Assembly: GCF_040183065.1 (NCBI RefSeq)
Contig: NW_027185501.1
Location: forward strand, 1,204,001-1,268,000
From: Periplaneta americana
Lineage: Eukaryota > Arthropoda > Insecta > Blattodea > Blattidae
Direction: 5' to 3'
DNA length: 64,000 nucleotides
Position 1 is the first letter of the stretch. Each line of letters opens with the position of its first letter. The notes beneath the pieces were generated by a model, which did no database searches, was not told where the DNA came from, and saw only the letters and a program-made list of their open reading frames with translations. Both the position numbers and the translations under genes were made by a program. Shown here piece after piece: positions 1 to 11,394 of this stretch.

Positions 1-18
1 CGATACCCGGCTCCGGAA
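1..18 (+). tRNA. 3' remnant of a tRNA-like copy cut by the window edge
   Basis: The first bases are the end of the T loop, the T stem and the acceptor 3' strand, matching the consensus through CTCCGGAA, followed by CAATTTTTCCCTC. The rest of this copy lies outside the window. Confidence 0.85.
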
Positions 19-231
19 CAATTTTTCCCTCGAAATTATTCATATCAACTTTACAGGGAGTCATACCTGAAATCTTGATTTGCATAATACACGTCACTGT
101 TCGTTAACAGACAACCACAATTTAAGTCACACGGAGTTAGTGTGCACTCGTTGTTTGATGCTTGACGGTTGTCAGCCCAATTTGAGGTCTGTGGATATAG
201 AGGGAAAAATTTGATCGGTGTCGGTTAGAGT

Positions 232-303
232 TCCCGAGTAGCTCAGTGGGAGAGCGTTGGTACGTTAAACCAAAGGTCCCGGGTTCGATACCCGGCTCCG
301 GAA
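232..303 (+). tRNA. tRNA-like gene near the left edge
   Basis: One body change, AGTGGTA to AGTGGGA in the D loop, shared with 6268-6339. All stems and GTT are kept. Confidence 0.8.
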
Positions 304-516
304 CAATTTTTCCCTCGAAATTATTCGAATCAACTTTACAGGGTGTTATACCTGAAATCTTGATTTGCATAATACACGTCACTGTTCGTTAACAGAAAAC
401 CACAATATAAGTCACACGGAGTTGGTGTGCACTCGAAGTTGGATGCTTGACGGTTGTCAGCCCACTTTGATGTCTGTGGATATAGAGGGAAAAATTGGAT
501 CTGTGTCGGTTAGAGT

Positions 517-589
517 TCCGCGAGTAGCTCAGTGGTAGAGCGTTGGTACGTTAAACCAAAGGTACCGGGTTCGATACACGACTCCGGAA
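517..589 (+). tRNA. tRNA-like copy with an inserted acceptor base
   Basis: The acceptor strand reads TCCGCGAG, one base longer than usual, and the 3' side reads CGACTCCGG. The T stem is also damaged (CCGGG/CACGA). It is shared with 7121-7193, 6,604 bp away, so it is an old defect that was copied with its block. Confidence 0.8.
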
Positions 590-1087
590 GAATTTTTCCC
601 TCGAAAGTATTCAAATCAACTTTACAGGGAGTTATACCTGAAATCTTGATTTGCATAATACACGTCACTGTTCGTTAACAGAAAACCACAATTTAAGTCA
701 CACGGAGTTAGTGTCAACTCGAAGTTGGATGCTTGACGGTTGTCAGCCCACTTTGAGATCTGTGGATATAGAGGGAAAAATTGAATCGGTGTCGGTTAGA
801 GTTACCGAGTAGCTCAGTGGAAGAGCGTTGGTACGTTAATACAAAGGTCCCGGGTTCGATACCCGGCTCCGGAACAATTTTTCCCTCGAAATTATTCAAA
901 TCAACTTTACAATGAGTTATACCTGAAATTTTGATTTGCATAATACACGTCACTGTTCGTTATCAGAAAATCACAATTTAAGTCACACGGAGTTAGTGTG
1001 CACTCGAAGTTGGATGCTTGACGGTTGTCAGCCCACTTTGAGGTCTGTGGATATAGAGAGAAAAATTGGATCGGTGTCGGTTAGAGT

Positions 1088-1159
1088 TCCCGAGTAGCTC
1101 AGTGGTAGAGCGTTGGTGATTTAAACCAAAGGTCCCGTGTTCGATATCCGGCTCCGGAA
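1088..1159 (+). tRNA. tRNA-like copy with loop GATTTAA (anticodon TTT)
   Basis: The anticodon stem TTGGT/ACCAA is intact, but the loop gives TTT with A33. The T stem also has a mismatch (CCGTG). Its block partner 3367 reads GCGTTAA, so the change is private to this copy. Confidence 0.75.
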
Positions 1160-1657
1160 CAATTTTTCCCTCGAAATTATTCAAATCAACTTTACAGTTA
1201 GTTATACCTGAAATCTTGATTTGCATAATACACGTCACTGTTCGTTAACTGAAAACCACAATTTAAGTCACACGGAGTTGGTGTGCACTCGAAGTTGAAT
1301 GCTTGTCAGTTGTCAGCCCAATTTGATGTCTGTGGATATAGTGGGAAAAATTGGATCTGTGTCGGTTAGAGTTCCCGAGTAGCTCAGTGGTAGAGCGTTG
1401 GTACGTTAAACCAAAGGTACCGGGTTCGATACCCTGCTCCGGAACAATTTTTCCCTCGAAATTATTCAAATCAACTTTACAGGGAGTAATACCTGAAATC
1501 TTGTTTTTCATAAAAGACGTCACTGTTCGTTAACAGAAAACCACAATTTAAGTCACACGGAGTTAGTGTGCACTCGAAGTTGGATGCTTGACGCTTGTCA
1601 CCCCACTTGGAATTCTGTGGATATAGAGGGAAAAATTGGATCGGTGTCGGTTAGAGT

Positions 1658-1729
1658 TCCCGAGAAGCTCAGTGGTAGAGCGTTGGTACATTAAACCAAA
1701 GGTCCCGGGTTCGATACCCATCTCCGGAA
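1658..1729 (+). tRNA. tRNA-like copy with anticodon ATT and A8
   Basis: The loop is ACATTAA. Position 8 is A instead of T, and the acceptor 3' side is changed (CATCTCCGG). The second ATT copy, at 62412-62483, has T8 and arose independently. Confidence 0.75.
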
Positions 1730-3081
1730 CAATTTTTCCCTCGAAATTATTCTAATCAACTTTACAGGGAGTTATACCTGAAATCTTGATTTGCATAATA
1801 CACGTTACTGTTCGTTAACAGAAAACCACAATTTAAGTCACACGGAGTTAGTGTGCACTCGAAGTTGGATGCTTGACGGTTGTCAGCCCACTTCAAGGTC
1901 TGTGGATACAGAGGGAAAAATTGGATCGGTGTCGGTTAGAGTCCCCGAGTAGCTCAGTGGTAGAGCGTTGGTACGTTAAACCAAATGTCCCGGGTTCGAT
2001 ACCCGGCTCCGGAACAATTTTTCCCTCGAAAATATTCAAATCAACTTTACAGGGAGTTATACCTGAAATCTTGATTCGCATAATACACGTCACTGTTCGT
2101 TAACAGAAAACTACAATTTAAGTCACACGGAGTTGGTGTGCACTCGAAGTTGGATGCTTGACGGTTGTCAGCCCACTTTGAGGTCTGTGGATATAGAGGA
2201 AAAAATTGGATCGGTGGTGGTTAGAGTTCCCGAGTAGCTCAGTGGTAGAGCGTTAGTACGTTAAACCAAAGTCCCGGGTTCGATACCCGGCTCCGGAACA
2301 ATTTTTCCCTCGAAATTATTCAAATCAACTTTACAGAGAGTAATATCTGAAATCTTGATTTGCATAATACTCGTCATTTTTCGTTAACAGTAAACCACAA
2401 TTTAAGTCACACGGAGTTAGTGTGCACACGAAGTTGAATGCTTGACGGTTGTCAGCCCACATTGAGGTCTGTGGATATAGAGGGAAAAATTGAATTGGTG
2501 TCGGTTAGAGTTCCCGAGAAGCTTAGTGGTAGAGCGTTGGTACGTTAAACCAAAAACCACCCGTTCGATACCCGGCTCCGGAACAATTTTGCCCTCGAAA
2601 TTATTCAAATCAACTTTACAGGGAGTTATACCTGAAATCTTGATTTGCATAATACACGTCACTGTTCGTTAACAGAAAACCAAAATTTAAGTCACCCGGA
2701 GTTATTGTGCACTCGTAGTTGGATGCTTGACGGTTGTCAGCCCACTTTGAGGTCTGTGGATATAGAGGGAAAAATTGAATCGGTGTCTGTTAGAGTTCCC
2801 GAGAAGCTCAGTGGTAGAGCGTTGGTACGTTAAACCAAAGGACCCGCGTTCGATACCCGGCTCCGGAACAATTTTTCCCTCGAAATTATTCAAATCAACT
2901 TTACAGGGAGTTATACCTGAAATCTTGATTTGCATAATACACGTCACTGTTCGATAACAGAAAACCACAATTTAAGTCACACGGAGTTAGTGTGAACTCG
3001 AAGTTGGTTGCTTGACGGTTGTCAGCCCACTTTGAGGTCTGTGGATATAAAGGGAAAAATTGGAACGGTGTCGGTTAGAGT

Positions 3082-3153
3082 TCCCGAGAAGCTCAGTGGT
3101 AGAGCGTTGGTACGATAAACCAAAGGTCCCGGGTACGATACCCGGCTCCGGAA
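3082..3153 (+). tRNA. tRNA-like copy with anticodon GAT
   Basis: The loop is ACGATAA, with A8 in place of T8 and GGGTACG breaking the B box. GAT also occurs at 7976 and 10077, which are block partners. Confidence 0.75.
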
Positions 3154-4503
3154 CAATTTTTCCCTCGAAATTATTCAAATCAACTTTACAGGGAGTTATA
3201 CCTGAAATCTTGATTAGCATAATACACGTCACTGTTCGTTAACAGAAAACCACAATTTAAGTCACACGGAGTTAGTGTGCACTCGAAGTTGGATGCTTGA
3301 CGGTTGTCAGCCCACTTTGAGGTCTGTGGATATAGAGAGAAAAATTGGATCGGTGTCTGTTAGAGTTCCCGAGTAGCTCAGTGGTAGAGCGTTGGTGCGT
3401 TAAACCAAAGGTCCCGGGTTCGATATCCGGCTCCGGAACAATTTTTCCCTCGAAATTATTCAAATCAACTTTACAGTTAGTTATACCTGAAATCTTGATT
3501 TGCATAATACACGTCACTGTTCGTTAACTGAAAACCACAATTTAAGTCACACGGAGTTGGTGTGCACTCGAAGTTGGATGCTTGTCAGTTGTCAGCCCAA
3601 TTTGATGTCTGTGGATATAGAGGGAAAAATTGGATCTGTGTCGGTTAGAGTTCCCGAGTAGCTCAGTGGTAGAGCGTTGGTACGTTAAACCAAAGGTACC
3701 GGGTTCGATACCCGGCTCCGGAACAATTTTTCCCTCGAAATTATTCAAATCAACTTCACAGGGAGTAATACCTGAAATCTTGTTTTTCATAAAAGACGTC
3801 ACTGTTCGTTAACAGAAAACCACAATTTAAGTCACACGGATTTAGTGTGCACTCGAAGTTGGATGCTTGACGCTTGTCACCCCACTTAGAATTCTGTGGA
3901 TATAGAGGGAAAAATTGGATCGGTGTCGGTTAGAGTTCCCGAGTAGCTCAGTGGTAGAGCGTTGGTACGTTAAACCAAAGTTCTCGGGTTCGATACCCGG
4001 CTCCGGAACAATTTTTCCCTCGAAATTATTCAAATCAACTTTACAGGGAGTTATACCTGATATCTTGATTTGCATAATACACGTCACTGTTCGTTAACAG
4101 AAAACCACAATTTAATTACACGGAGTTAGTGTGCACTCGAAGTTGGATGCTTGACGGTTGTCAGCCCACTTTGAGGTCTGTGGATATAGAGAGAAAAATT
4201 GGATCGGTGTCGGTTAGAGTTCCCGAGTAGCTCAGTGGTAGAGCGTTGGTACGTTAAACCAAAGTTCTCGGGTTCGATACCCGGCTCCGGAACAATTTTT
4301 CCCTCGAAATTATTCAAATCAACTTTACAGGGAGTTATACCTGATATCTTGATTTGCATAATACACGTCACTGTTCGTTAACAGAAAACCACAATTTAAT
4401 TACACGGAGTTAGTGTGCACTCGAAGTTGGATGCTTGACGGTTGTCAGCCCACTTTGAGGTCTGTGGATATAGAGGAAATATTGGATCGGTGTCGGTTAG
4501 AGT

Positions 4504-4629
4504 TCCCGACTAGCTCAGTGGTAGAGCGTTGGTACGTTAAACCAAAGGTCCCGGCATCGATACCCGGCCCCGTGGTAGAGCTTTGCTACGTTAAACCAAA
4601 GGTCCCGGGTTCGATACCCGGCTCCGGAA
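4504..4629 (+). tRNA. Double tRNA-like locus, 126-nt type, first in the window
   Basis: Body positions 1-68 are joined to positions 15-72, an exact 54-bp direct duplication with the junction GGCCCCGTGGTAG. The first half keeps the acceptor 5' strand and A box; its B box is changed. The second half lacks the A-box start and the D-stem 5' strand but has an intact B box and the acceptor 3' strand. The outer acceptor can still close around both halves. The second anticodon stem has TTGCT instead of TTGGT, shared by nearly all doubles. Other full 126-nt members include 8883, 10984, 13085, 14849, 24907, 36049, 42359, 43896, 49293, 53556, 54238, 57535 and 59354. Confidence 0.85.
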
Positions 4630-6836
4630 CAATTTTTCCCTCGAAATTATTCAAATCAACTTTACAGGGAGTTATACCTGAAATCTTGATTTGCATAATA
4701 CACGTCACTCTTCGTTAACAGAAAACCACAATTTAAGTCACACGGAGTTAGTGTGCACTCGAAGTTGGATGCTTGACGGTTGTCAGCCCACTTTGAGGTC
4801 TGTGGATATAGAGGGAAAAATTGAATCGGTGTCGGTTAGAGTTACCGAGTAGCTCTGTGGAAGAGCGTTGGTACGTTAAACCAAAGGTCCCGGGTACGAT
4901 ACCCGGCTCCGGAACAATTTTTCCCTCGAAATTATTCAAATCAACTTTACAGGGAATTATACCTGAAATTTTGATTTGCATAATACACGTCACTGTTCGT
5001 TAACAGAAAACCACAATTTAAGTCACACGGAGTTAGTGTGCACTCGAAGTTGGATGCTTGACGGTTGTCAGAGCACTTTGAGGTCTGTGGATATAGAGAG
5101 AAAAATTGGATCGGTGTCGGTTAGAGTTCCCGAGTAGCTCAGTGGTAGAGCGTTGGTACGTTAAACCAAAGTTCTCGGGTTCGATACCCGGCTCCGGAAC
5201 AATTTTTCCCTCCAAATTATTCAAATCAACTTTACAGGGAGTTATACCTGAAATCTTGATTTGCATAATACACGTCACTGTTCTTCAACAGAAAACCACA
5301 ATTTATGTCACACGGATTTAGTGTGCACACGAAGTTGGATGCTTGACGGTTGTCAGCCCAATTTGAGGTCTGTTGATATAGAGGGAAAAATTGGATCGGT
5401 GTCGGTTAGAGTTCCCGAGTAGCTCAGTAGTAGAGCGTTGGTACGTTAAACCAAAGGTCCCGGGTTCGATATCCGGCTCCGGAAAAATTTTTCCCTCGAA
5501 ATTATTCAAATCAACTTTACAGGGAGTTATACCTGATATCTTGATTTGCATAATACACGTCACTGTTCGTTAACAGAAAACCACAATTTAAGTCACACGG
5601 AGTTAGTGTGCACTCGAAGTTCGTTGCTTGACGGTTGTCAGCCCTCTTTGAGGTCTGTGGATATAGAGGGAAAAATTGGATCGGTGTCGGATAGAGTTCC
5701 CGATTAGCTCAGTGGTAGAGCGCTGGTACGTTAAACCAAAGGTCCCGGGTTCGATACCCGGCTCCGGAACAATTTTTCCCTCGAAATTATTCAAATCAAC
5801 TTTACAGGGAGTTATATCTGAAATCTTGATTTGTATAATACATGTCACTTTTCGTTAACAGAAAACCACAATTTAAGTCACACGGAGTTAGTGTGCACTC
5901 GAAGTTGGATGCTTGACGGTTGTCAGCCCACTTTGAGGTCTGTGGATATAGAGGGAAAAATTGGATCTGTGTCGGTTAGAGTTTACGAGAAGATCAGTGG
6001 TGGAGCTTTGGTACGTTAAACCAAAGGTACCGGGTTCGATACCCGGCTACGGAACAATTTTTCCCTCGAAATTATTCATATCAACTTTACAGGGGGTCAT
6101 ACCTGAAATCTTGATTTGCATAATACACATCACTGTTCGTTAACAGACAACCACAATTTAAGTCACACGGAGTTAGTGTGCACTCGTTGTTGGATGCTTG
6201 ACGGTTGTCAGCCCAATTTGAGGTCTGCGGATATAGAGGGAAAAATTTGATCGGTGTCGGTTAGAGTTCCCGAGTAGCTCAGTGGGAGAGCGCTGGTACG
6301 TTAAACCAAAGGTCCCGGGTTCGATATCCGGCTCCGGAACAATTTTTCCCTCGAAATTATTCAAATCAACTTAACAGTGAGTTATACCTAAAATCTTGAT
6401 TTGCATAATACACATCACTGTTCGTTAACAGAATACCACAATTTAAGTCACACGGAGTTAGGGTGCACTCGAAGTTGGATGCTTGACTGTTGTCAGCCCA
6501 CTTTGAGGTCTGTGATTATAGAGGGAAAAATTGGATCGGTGTCGGTTAGATTTCCCGAGTAGGTCAGTGGTAGAACGTTGGACGTTAAACCAAAGGTCCC
6601 TGGATCGATACCCATCTCCGGAATAATTTTTCCCTCGAAATTATTCAAATCAACTTTACTGGGAGTTATACCTGAAATCTTGATTAGCATAATACACATC
6701 ACTGTTCGTTAACAGAAAACCACAATTTAAGTCACACGGAGTTTGTGTGCACTCGAAGTTCGATGCTTGACGGTTGTCAGCCCACTTTGAGGTCTGTGAA
6801 TATAGAGGGAAAAATTGGATCGGTGTCAGTTAGAGT

Positions 6837-6907
6837 TCCCGAGTAGGTCAGATGTAGAGCGTTGGACGTTAAACCAAAGGTCCCGGGTTCGATACCCAGC
6901 TCCGGAA
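6837..6907 (+). tRNA. tRNA-like copy lacking one anticodon-arm base (71 nt)
   Basis: GTTGGACGTTAAACC replaces GTTGGTACGTTAAACC, leaving a four-pair stem and an eight-base loop. The type occurs singly at 6553, 23427, 25531, 29623, 33999, 41450, 45481, 48383, 52930, 56909 and 58728, and in the first halves of doubles 8261 and 10362. Most also read TAGGTCAG, which breaks the first D-stem region. In 25531 and 29623 the loop reads ACCTTAAA. Confidence 0.8.
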
Positions 6908-7762
6908 TAATTTTTCCCTCGAAATTATTCAAATCAACTTTACTGGGAGTTATACCTGAAATCTTGATTTGCATAATACACGTCACTGTTCGTTAACAGA
7001 AAACCACAATATAAGTCACACGGAGTTGGTGTGCACTCGAAGTTGGATGCTTGACGGTTGTCAGCCCACTTTGATATCTGTGGTTATAGAGGGAAAAATT
7101 GGATCTGTGTCGATTAGAGTTCCGCGAGTAGTTCAGTGGTAGAGCGTTGGTACGTTAAACCAAAGGTACCGGGTTCGATACACGACTCCGGAAGAATTTT
7201 TCCCTCGAAAGTATTCAAATCAACTTTACAGGGAGTTATACCTGAAATCTTGATTTGCATAATACACGTCACTGTTCGTTAACAGAAAACCACAATTTAA
7301 GTCACACGGTGTTAGTGTGCATTCGAAGTTGGATGCTTGACGGTTGTCAGCCCACTTTGAGTTCTGTGGATATAGAGGGAAAAATTGAATCGGTGTCGGT
7401 TAGAGTTACCGAGTAGCTCAGTGGAAGAGCGTTGGTACGTTAATACAAAGGTCCGGGTTCGATACCCGGCTCCGGAACAATTGCTCCCTCGAAATTATTC
7501 AAATCAACTTTACAATGAGTTATACCTGAAATTTTGATTTGCATAATACACGTTACTGTTCGTTATCAGAAAATCACAATCTAAGTCACACGGAGTTAGT
7601 GTGCACTCGAAGTTGGATGCTTGACGGTTGTCAGCCCACTTTGAGGTCTGTGGATATAGAGAGAAAAATTGGATCGGTGTCGGTTAGAGTTCCCGAGTAG
7701 GTCAGTGGTAGAGCGTTGGTGCGTTAAACCAAAGGTCCCGGGTTCGATACCAGTTTCCGGAA

Positions 7763-10700
7763 CAGTTTTTCCCTCGAAATTATTCAAATCAACTTTACAG
7801 GGAGTTATACCTGAAATCTTGATTTGCATAATACACGTCACTGTTCGTTAACAGAAAACCACAATTTAAGTCTCACGGAGTTAGTGTGGACTCGAAGTTG
7901 GATGTTTGACGGTTGTCAGCCCAATTTGAGGTCTGTGGATATGCAGGGAAAAATTGGATCGGTTTCGGTTAGAGTTCCCGAGAAGCTCAGTGGCAGAGCG
8001 TTGGTACGATAAACCAAAGGTCCCGGGTTCGATACCCGGCTCCGGAACAATTTTTCCCTCGAAATTATTCTAATCAACTTTACAGGGAGTTATACCTGAA
8101 ATCTTGATTTGCATAATACACGTCACTGTTCGTTAACAGAAAACCACAATTTAAGTCACACGGAGTTAGTGTGCACTCGAAGTTGGATGCTTGACGGTTG
8201 TCAGCCCACTATGAGGTCTGTGGATATAGAGAGAAAAATTGGATCGGTGTCGGTTAGAGTTCCCGAGTAGGTCAGTGGTAGAGCGTTGGACGTTAAACCA
8301 AAGGTCCCGGGATCGATACCCGGCCCCGTGGTAGAGCGTTGCTACGTTAAACCAAGGTCCCGGGTTCGATACCCGGCTCCGGAACAATTTTTCCCTCGAA
8401 ATTATTCAAATCTACTTTACAGGGAGTTATTCCTGAAATCTTGATTTGCATAATACACGTCACTGTTCGTTAACAGAAAACCACAATTTAAGTCACACGG
8501 AGTTAGTGTGCACTCGAAGTTGGATGCTTGACGGTTGTTAGCCCACTTTGAGGTATGTGGTTATAGAGGGAAAAATTGAATCCGTGTCTGTTAGAGTTCC
8601 CGACTAGCTCAGTGGAAGAGCGTTGGTACGTTAAACCAAAGGTCCCGGGTTCGATACCCGGCTCCGGAACAATTTCTCCCTCGAAATTATTCAAATCAAC
8701 TTTACAGGGAGTTATACTTGAAATCTTGATTTGCATAATACACGTCACTGTTCGTTAACAGAAAACCACAATTTAAGTCTCACGGAGTTAGTGTGGACTC
8801 GAAGTTGGATGTTTGACGGTTGTCAGCCCAATTTGAGGTCTGTGGATATGCAGGGAAAAATTGGATCGGTGTCGGTTAGAGTTCCCGTGTAGCTCAGTGG
8901 TAGAGCGTTGGTACGTTAAACCAAAGGTCCCGGGATCGATACCCTGCCCCGTGGTAGAGAGTTGCTACGTTAAACCAAAGGTCCCGGGTTCGATACCCGG
9001 CTCCGTAACAATTTTTCCCTCCAAATTATTCAAATCAACTTTACAGTTAGTTATACCTGAAATCTTGAATTGCATACTACACGTCACTGTTCGTTAACAG
9101 AAAACCACAATTTAAGTCACACGGAGTTAGTGTGCACTCGAAGTAGGATGCTTGACGGTTGTCAGCCCACTTTGAGGTCTGTGGATACAGAGGGAAAAAT
9201 TGAATCCGTGTCTTTTAGAGTTCCCGAGTAGCTCAGTGGAAGTGCGTTGGTACGTTAAACCAAAGTTCCCGGGTTCGATACCCGGCTCCGGAACAATTTT
9301 TCCATCGAAATTGTTCAAATCAACTTTACAGGGAGTTATACCTGAAATTTTGATTTGCATAATACACGTCACTGTTCGTTAACAGAAAACCACAATTTAA
9401 GTCACACGGAGTTAGTGTGCACTCGAAGTTGGATGCTTGACGGTTGTCAGCCCACTTTGAGGTCTGTGGATATGGAGGGAATAATTGGATTGGTGTCGGT
9501 TAGAGTTCTCGAGTAGCTCAGTGGTAGAGCGTTGGTGCGTTAAACCAAAGGTCCCGGGTTCGATATCCGGCTCCGGAACAATTTTTCCCTCGAAATTATT
9601 CAAATCAACATTACAGTTAGTTATACCTGAAATCTTGATTTGCATAATACACGTCACTGTTCGTTAACAGAAAACCACAATTTAAATCACACGGAGTTGG
9701 TGTGCACTCGAAGTTGGATGCTTGTCAGTTGTCAGCCCACTTTGATGTCTGTGGATATAGAGGGAAAAATTGGATCTGTGTCGGTTAGAGTTCCCGAGTA
9801 GCTCAGTGGTAGAGCGTTGGTACGTAAAACCAAACGTACCGGGTTCGATTCCCGGCTCCGGAACAATTTTTCCCTCGAAATTATTCAATTCAACTTTACA
9901 GGGAGTCATACCTGAAATCTTGTTTTGCATAAAACACGTCACTGTTCGTTAACAGAAAACCACAATTTACGTCACACGGAGTTAGTGTGCACTCGAAGTT
10001 GGATACTTGACGGTTGTCACCCCACTTAGAATTCTGTGGATATAGAGGGAAAAATGGGATCGGTTTCGGTTAGAGTTCCCGAGAAGCTCAGTGGTAGAGC
10101 GTTGGTACGATAAACCAAAGGTCCCGGGTTCGATACCCGGCTCCGGAACAACTTTTCCCTCGAAATTATTCTAATCAACTTTACAAGGAGTTATACTTGA
10201 AATCATGATTTGCATAATACACGTCACTGTTCGTTAAGAGAAAACCACAATTTAGGTCACACGGAGTTAGTGTGCACTCGAATTTGGATGCTAGACGGTT
10301 GTCAGCCCAATTTGAGGTCTGTGGATATAGAGGGAAAAATTGGATTGGTGTGGGTTAGAGTTCCCGAGTAGGTCAGTGGTAGAGCGATGGACGTTAAACC
10401 AAAGGTCCCGGGATCGATACCCGGCCCCTTGGTAGAGCGTTGCTACGTTAAACCAAGGTCCCGGTTTCGATACCCGGCTCCGGAACAATTTTTCCCTCGA
10501 AATTATTCAAATCTACTTTACAGGGAGTTATTCCTGAAATCTTGATTTGCATAATACACGTCACTGTTCGTTAACAGAAAACCACAATTTAAGTCACACG
10601 GAGTTAGTGTGCACTCGAAGTTGGATGCTTGACGGTTGTCAGCCCACTTTGAGGTCTGTGGATATAGAGGGAAAAATTGAATCCGTGTCGGTTAGAGTTC

Positions 10701-11394
10701 CCGACTAGCTCAGTGGAAGAGCGTTGGTACGTTAGACCAAAGGTCCCGGGTTCGATACCCGGCTCCGGAACAATTTCTCCCTCGAAATTATTCAAATCAA
10801 CTTTACAGGGAGTTATACCTGAAATATTGATTTGCATAATACACGTCACTGTTCGTTAACAGAAAACCACAATTTAAGTCTCACGGAGTTAGTGTGCACT
10901 CGAAGTTGGATGTTTGACGGTTGTCAGCCCAATTTGAGGTCTGTGGATATGCAGGGAAAAATTGGATCGGTGTCGGTTAGAGTTCCCGTGTAGCTCAGTG
11001 GTAGAGCGTTGGTACGTTAAACCAAAGGTCCCGGGATCGATACCCTGCCCCGTGGTAGAGAGTTGCTACGTTAAACCAAAGGTCCCGGGTTCGATACCCG
11101 GCTCCGGAAAAATTTTTCCCTCCAAATTATTCAAATCAACTTTACAGTTATTTATACTTGAAATCTTGAATTGCATAATACACGTCACTGTTCGTTAACA
11201 GAAAACCACAATTTAAGTCAAACGGAGTTAGTGTGCACTCGAAGTAGGATGCTTGACGGTTGTCAGCCCACTATGAGGTCTGTGGATACAGAGGGAAAAA
11301 TTGAATCCTTGTCTTTTAGAGTTCCCGAGTAACTCAGTGGAAGAGCGATGGTACGTTAAACCAATGGTCCCGGGTTCGATACCCGGCTCCGGAA
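7763..11394 (+). repeat. Array block 3: 2.1-kb higher-order repeat, two copies
   Basis: Twelve units. tRNA-like base 1 lies at 7976, 8261 (double), 8598, 8883 (double), 9222, 9507, 9792, 10077, 10362 (double), 10699, 10984 (double) and 11323. The first five and the last five are collinear at an offset of 2,101 bp, in the order single, double, single, double, single. Shared private changes include GGTTTCGG before the first tRNA-like body, CAATTTCTCCCTC after the third, TGTAGCTCAG in the fourth, and GAATTGCATA in the spacer after the fourth. Several differences between the two copies make this older than the repeats further right. Confidence 0.88.

Larger units (their letters stand above)
1..4292 (+). 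repeat. Array block 1: diverged single units
   Basis: Fifteen single-type units. tRNA-like base 1 lies at 232, 517, 803, 1088, 1373, 1658, 1943, 2228, 2512, 2797, 3082, 3367, 3652, 3937 and 4221. The three units at 1088-1729 match those at 3367-4008 at an offset of 2,279 bp (eight units), with shared changes such as a spacer reading CATAAAAGACGTC in place of the usual CATAATACACGTC. Units 3937 and 4221 are near-identical neighbours, sharing AAAGTTCTCGGG and a shortened TTTAATTACACGG spacer, which suggests a one-unit duplication. Copies at 1658, 2512, 2797 and 3082 carry A in place of the conserved U8 (CGAGAAGCTC). Confidence 0.93.
4293..7762 (+). repeat. Array block 2: diverged units, old partial copy of the left edge
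   Basis: Twelve units. tRNA-like base 1 lies at 4504 (double), 4843, 5128, 5413, 5698, 5983, 6268, 6553, 6837, 7121, 7407 and 7691. Units 6268 to 7691 repeat the order seen at 232 to 1088: the unit with GTGGGAGAGC-type changes, the unit with the inserted G in the acceptor (TCCGCGAG), and the unit with GTTACCGAG. The offset is 6,036 bp for the first and about 6,604 bp for the others, because two extra units (6553 and 6837) sit inside the second copy. Those two lack one base of the anticodon arm (GTTGGACGTT). Confidence 0.92.
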